From: Candidatus Methanophagaceae archaeon
Lineage (GTDB): Archaea; Halobacteriota; Syntropharchaeia; Alkanophagales; Methanospirareceae
Reading direction: 5' to 3'
Assembly: GCA_013374505.1 (NCBI GenBank)
Contig: QENJ01000100.1
Coordinates: 1-7,997, forward strand
Length of the DNA: 7,997 bases
Below are positions 5,906 through 7,997 of this stretch, piece by piece. Under the pieces are notes generated by a model that was not told the origin of the DNA, made no database searches, and was given only the letters and a program-made list of their open reading frames with translations. The first letter of the stretch is position 1, and each line of letters starts with the position of its first letter. The position numbers and the translations under genes are program-made.

Positions 5906-6942
5906 CGTTTGTTTACATCCACGTTTTCGGTGTACGAGCCATCCCGCACGATTATCGTATCGCCTGCTGTTGCATTATCAACTGCCCATTGGATCTTTGC
6001 ATAGCTATCGGGCACGTAGATAACACCGTTTTCTGGTACACCGTCCCAGCCGGCAAGTCGTGCCATCATCCACCAAGTTCCCCGTCCCTTAAGCACACAA
6101 TTTATTGTCTCCCCGCTTCCGACGGAACCTGAATGAGAACAACTACCACACCCGCCATATCCGGCTACGTCATTCCCGGTTGTTAATTGCTCGAGTTCTG
6201 AGCCAACGTTAGCCGAACACCATTCTATACCCCAGTTATTCGTATGATTAGTATTATAATCCAAGTCATCCCACATCGGTTTATCATAGTAATAATTCCC
6301 ATCCGGGTCGTAGCTTTCGATGTCCGCAAAATCAAACAAAATTCTATCGTTATCAATACAATGCTGCCTTATCTGCTGGTTTGCGGCATAAATGAAACCC
6401 GTCTCCCCCTGCCCTTGTGCATGACCTGTCATAAAAACAAAGTCCACATAAGGATATTCTGCGACAAGTATTTCCATATTCTCAAGATAACGTGTGATGT
6501 TATGATCCTTTATACTGCACCAGGACCACATAATAACGTTAACATGCGCATTCGCAGGGTTATTTAATAGATTCCGGGTTGCCGTCACCCAGGGCGTTAC
6601 CCCATATTCATCAATATAATCGCCCTGACTTAGATCTGGCTTAGCACCTGGAATACCATAATCATCCAGGTCTAAACCAGCCGATCCGGCATCGGACCAC
6701 TCATACATCGTCCCGAACGATGGGAAATTCACGAGGGCGTTCATGCCTGTAACCAACTGACTGCCATGAGATGTATGCTGATATGCAATATGAAGATTGC
6801 CTTTTGCTTGTTCAATCCAATAATCCGGTATCTGCGACAGATCCGTGCAGGTATGGTCAATTATAATCGCCTCTGCGCACACAGATGGCACTAATACCAG
6901 CATTGCGATTATTCCAACAAGCCGTATTGTTATCTTTTTCAT
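5902..6942 (-). CDS. Secreted SGNH-hydrolase-like protein with start of a beta-helix (5' part of a frameshifted gene)
   Basis: The frame has 346 residues. A signal peptide (1-23, cleavage after SVCA) precedes a domain of about 24-302 with HIAYQHTSHGSQL (51-63), VNVIMWSWCS (134-143), DFVFMTGHAQGQGE (167-180), GGCGSCSHS (263-271) and TWWMMARLAGWDG (289-301). This set of blocks resembles SGNH-type hydrolase relatives often found beside dockerins. A serine within HTSHGS and a late histidine in CSHS are plausible catalytic residues, but I cannot assign a substrate. From 307 on, VIYVPDSYAKIQWAVDNATAGDTIIV is the standard opening of a NosD-type beta-helix, and it stops abruptly at VNKR. The next frame supplies the missing remainder plus a dockerin. 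GGAG lies 10 nt before the ATG, within the last codons of the upstream gene. Function is low confidence; the architecture is clear. Confidence 0.85.
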   Translation of the reverse strand: MKKITIRLVGIIAMLVLVPSVCAEAIIIDHTCTDLSQIPDYWIEQAKGNLHIAYQHTSHGSQLVTGMNALVNFPSFGTMYEWSDAGSAGLDLDDYGIPGAKPDLSQGDYIDEYGVTPWVTATRNLLNNPANAHVNVIMWSWCSIKDHNITRYLENMEILVAEYPYVDFVFMTGHAQGQGETGFIYAANQQIRQHCIDNDRILFDFADIESYDPDGNYYYDKPMWDDLDYNTNHTNNWGIEWCSANVGSELEQLTTGNDVAGYGGCGSCSHSGSVGSGETINCVLKGRGTWWMMARLAGWDGVPENGVIYVPDSYAKIQWAVDNATAGDTIIVRDGSYTENVDVNKR

Positions 6943-6947
6943 GATCT

Positions 6948-7997
6948 TTATACTCCATTACAATTCAACGGATTCGCGCCAGGGTCGAACACATGCGCGA
7001 GCAGCAGCTCCACATCAGCGTTATCTATGCCGCCGCTGCCGTTAACGTTGCCAGCCCACGATTCGACTGGATACCCATCCGGATCAGCCACATGATTCAT
7101 TAGCAGCCGCACGTCAAGGATGTTAATGTTACCGCTCCCATCAACGTCACCGCAGATCCCATGAACAAGAACCAGCGGCAGATGATCCTTGTTTGTGCCG
7201 CCCGGAATGTCATACGCCGTATCACCGAAACCATCGCCGTTACCATCGCTGCCTGTATAATCCGACCAGTAGTTCCCGCCGATTTCGAGACCGCCGACGA
7301 TGTTCGGTCCGGTGATGTTGGTGGTATTCCATACGTTGGTTCCATCGTCCTGAGCGTTATTCGTATTGTTGAAGTAGTTGTTGTAGATGCGGTTGCCGCT
7401 CGAAGATTCTACCTGGATGCCGTAATCGGTGTTCGTATGTGCGGTGTTGCCCGTAAGCGTGTTATCCGAACTATCTATGAGGAAGAACCCGCTCCACGCG
7501 TTCTCGTTTGCGGTATTGCCCGTTAAGGTATTGTTGCTGGACTCACCCATGCAGATACCAAATGCGTTATTGTCCGATACGATATTGCCACAGAGGTTAT
7601 TGCAGTTCGAATACAGCATGTAGATACCGTATTTGTTCTCCGATGAGGTGACGGTTTCTATCCCGGAATTATTTGTGTTTACAAACAGTACACCCACGCT
7701 ATTATCTGTTAATGTCACATCCTTCACTGTTATATTCGTGGAGTTTACAATTCCCACAAAGCCAGCATTGCCGGGCACCTGTCCATCCTGCCGGTTAACC
7801 CAGTAATAGATGGGTTTTCCATTCACGGTGTTGGTTTCATCTATCTCATGGATGAAATAAGAAAGACTAGAGCCATCAATACCAAAGTTATAGCTATTTC
7901 CAGACATTATGTTGCTGGTTAGATGATTGTCATTCGTACTCTGCAGATAGATGCCGTAGTCGTTGTTGTCCGATACGATGTTGCCCATGAGATGGTT
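6948..7997 (-). CDS. NosD-like beta-helix protein with C-terminal dockerin (5' end outside window)
   Basis: This is a partial gene: the frame is open to the window edge, and the ATG at 7988 is internal (NHL precedes MGNIVSDNN in the same repeat pattern). The visible 349 residues contain NosD-type beta-helix repeats (GIYLQSTNDNHLTSN, GIYMLYSNCNNLCGN and others) and the characteristic NTVNGKPIYYWVN strand segment. They also contain GGNYWSDY and GGTNKDHLPL, and a dockerin at about 282-343. The dockerin loops are DVDGSGNINILD and NVNGSGGIDNAD, separated by the same DPDGYPV-SWAG linker as in the other dockerin of this window. The NosD fold is known from copper-delivery proteins, but here it more likely provides a carbohydrate-binding or structural helix. 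The next gene starts 5 bp downstream, so the two are cotranscribed. It is a clear paralogue of 4895-5905. Confidence 0.9.
   Translation of the reverse strand, partial: NHLMGNIVSDNNDYGIYLQSTNDNHLTSNIMSGNSYNFGIDGSSLSYFIHEIDETNTVNGKPIYYWVNRQDGQVPGNAGFVGIVNSTNITVKDVTLTDNSVGVLFVNTNNSGIETVTSSENKYGIYMLYSNCNNLCGNIVSDNNAFGICMGESSNNTLTGNTANENAWSGFFLIDSSDNTLTGNTAHTNTDYGIQVESSSGNRIYNNYFNNTNNAQDDGTNVWNTTNITGPNIVGGLEIGGNYWSDYTGSDGNGDGFGDTAYDIPGGTNKDHLPLVLVHGICGDVDGSGNINILDVRLLMNHVADPDGYPVESWAGNVNGSGGIDNADVELLLAHVFDPGANPLNCNGV
6954..6957 (-). promoter_or_regulatory. Ribosome binding site of the hydrolase-like gene inside the upstream gene
   Basis: GGAG on the minus strand lies within the last two sense codons (GGA GTA) of the upstream dockerin gene, with its TAA just after and the next ATG at 6942. 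This arrangement indicates one mRNA and possible translational coupling. Confidence 0.5.

Noticed and set aside
7100..7345. Minus-strand 81-codon frame inside the dockerin gene
   Set aside because: It is an out-of-frame shadow of the beta-helix/dockerin coding sequence.

Overview
The window looks archaeal, most likely from a methanogen- or ANME-related euryarchaeon (Methanomicrobia or Syntrophoarchaeia type). This is inferred from TATA-box promoters instead of -35/-10 boxes, an archaeal-style TrpF, and secreted proteins rich in N-glycosylation sequons with NosD-like beta-helix, PKD, CARDB and dockerin domains. The lineage is not proven. Every convincing gene is on the minus strand, so the window is transcribed from right to left.

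Right part (2739-7997): a cluster of four closely spaced reading frames for exported or surface proteins, probably one transcript. In order of transcription they are: the 3' part of a NosD-like beta-helix protein ending in a dockerin (6948-7997, 5' end outside the window); a secreted SGNH-hydrolase-like protein whose C-terminus begins a beta-helix (5902-6942); a frame with the rest of a beta-helix plus a dockerin (4895-5905); and a multidomain protein with an apparent cohesin domain, two almost identical fibronectin III repeats, PKD, CARDB and a discoidin-like domain (2739-4862). The second and third frames are almost certainly one gene of about 682 codons split by a 1-nt frameshift at about 5904. 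The main biological reading is a compact archaeal cohesin-dockerin module. Two dockerin-bearing products and one cohesin-bearing product are encoded together, so the proteins may assemble outside the cell. The cluster ends at a hairpin plus T-tract terminator (2671-2708).

Middle (2218-2738): a 521-bp AT-rich intergenic region with the trpF promoter and an inverted pair of short repeats built from roughly 10-nt units (AATCTTGTGG / AATCTCGTG). A third copy lies at 87-112, beyond trpB. These look like a dispersed intergenic repeat family.

Left part (1-2217): two tryptophan biosynthesis genes, trpF (1513-2217) and trpB (150-1340), separated by 172 bp. Each has its own TATA-like promoter. They catalyse phosphoribosylanthranilate isomerisation and the final indole plus serine step. 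No trpA or other trp gene is in the window. T-rich, hairpin-forming sequence follows trpB. No tRNA, rRNA, CRISPR array or transposase was seen.
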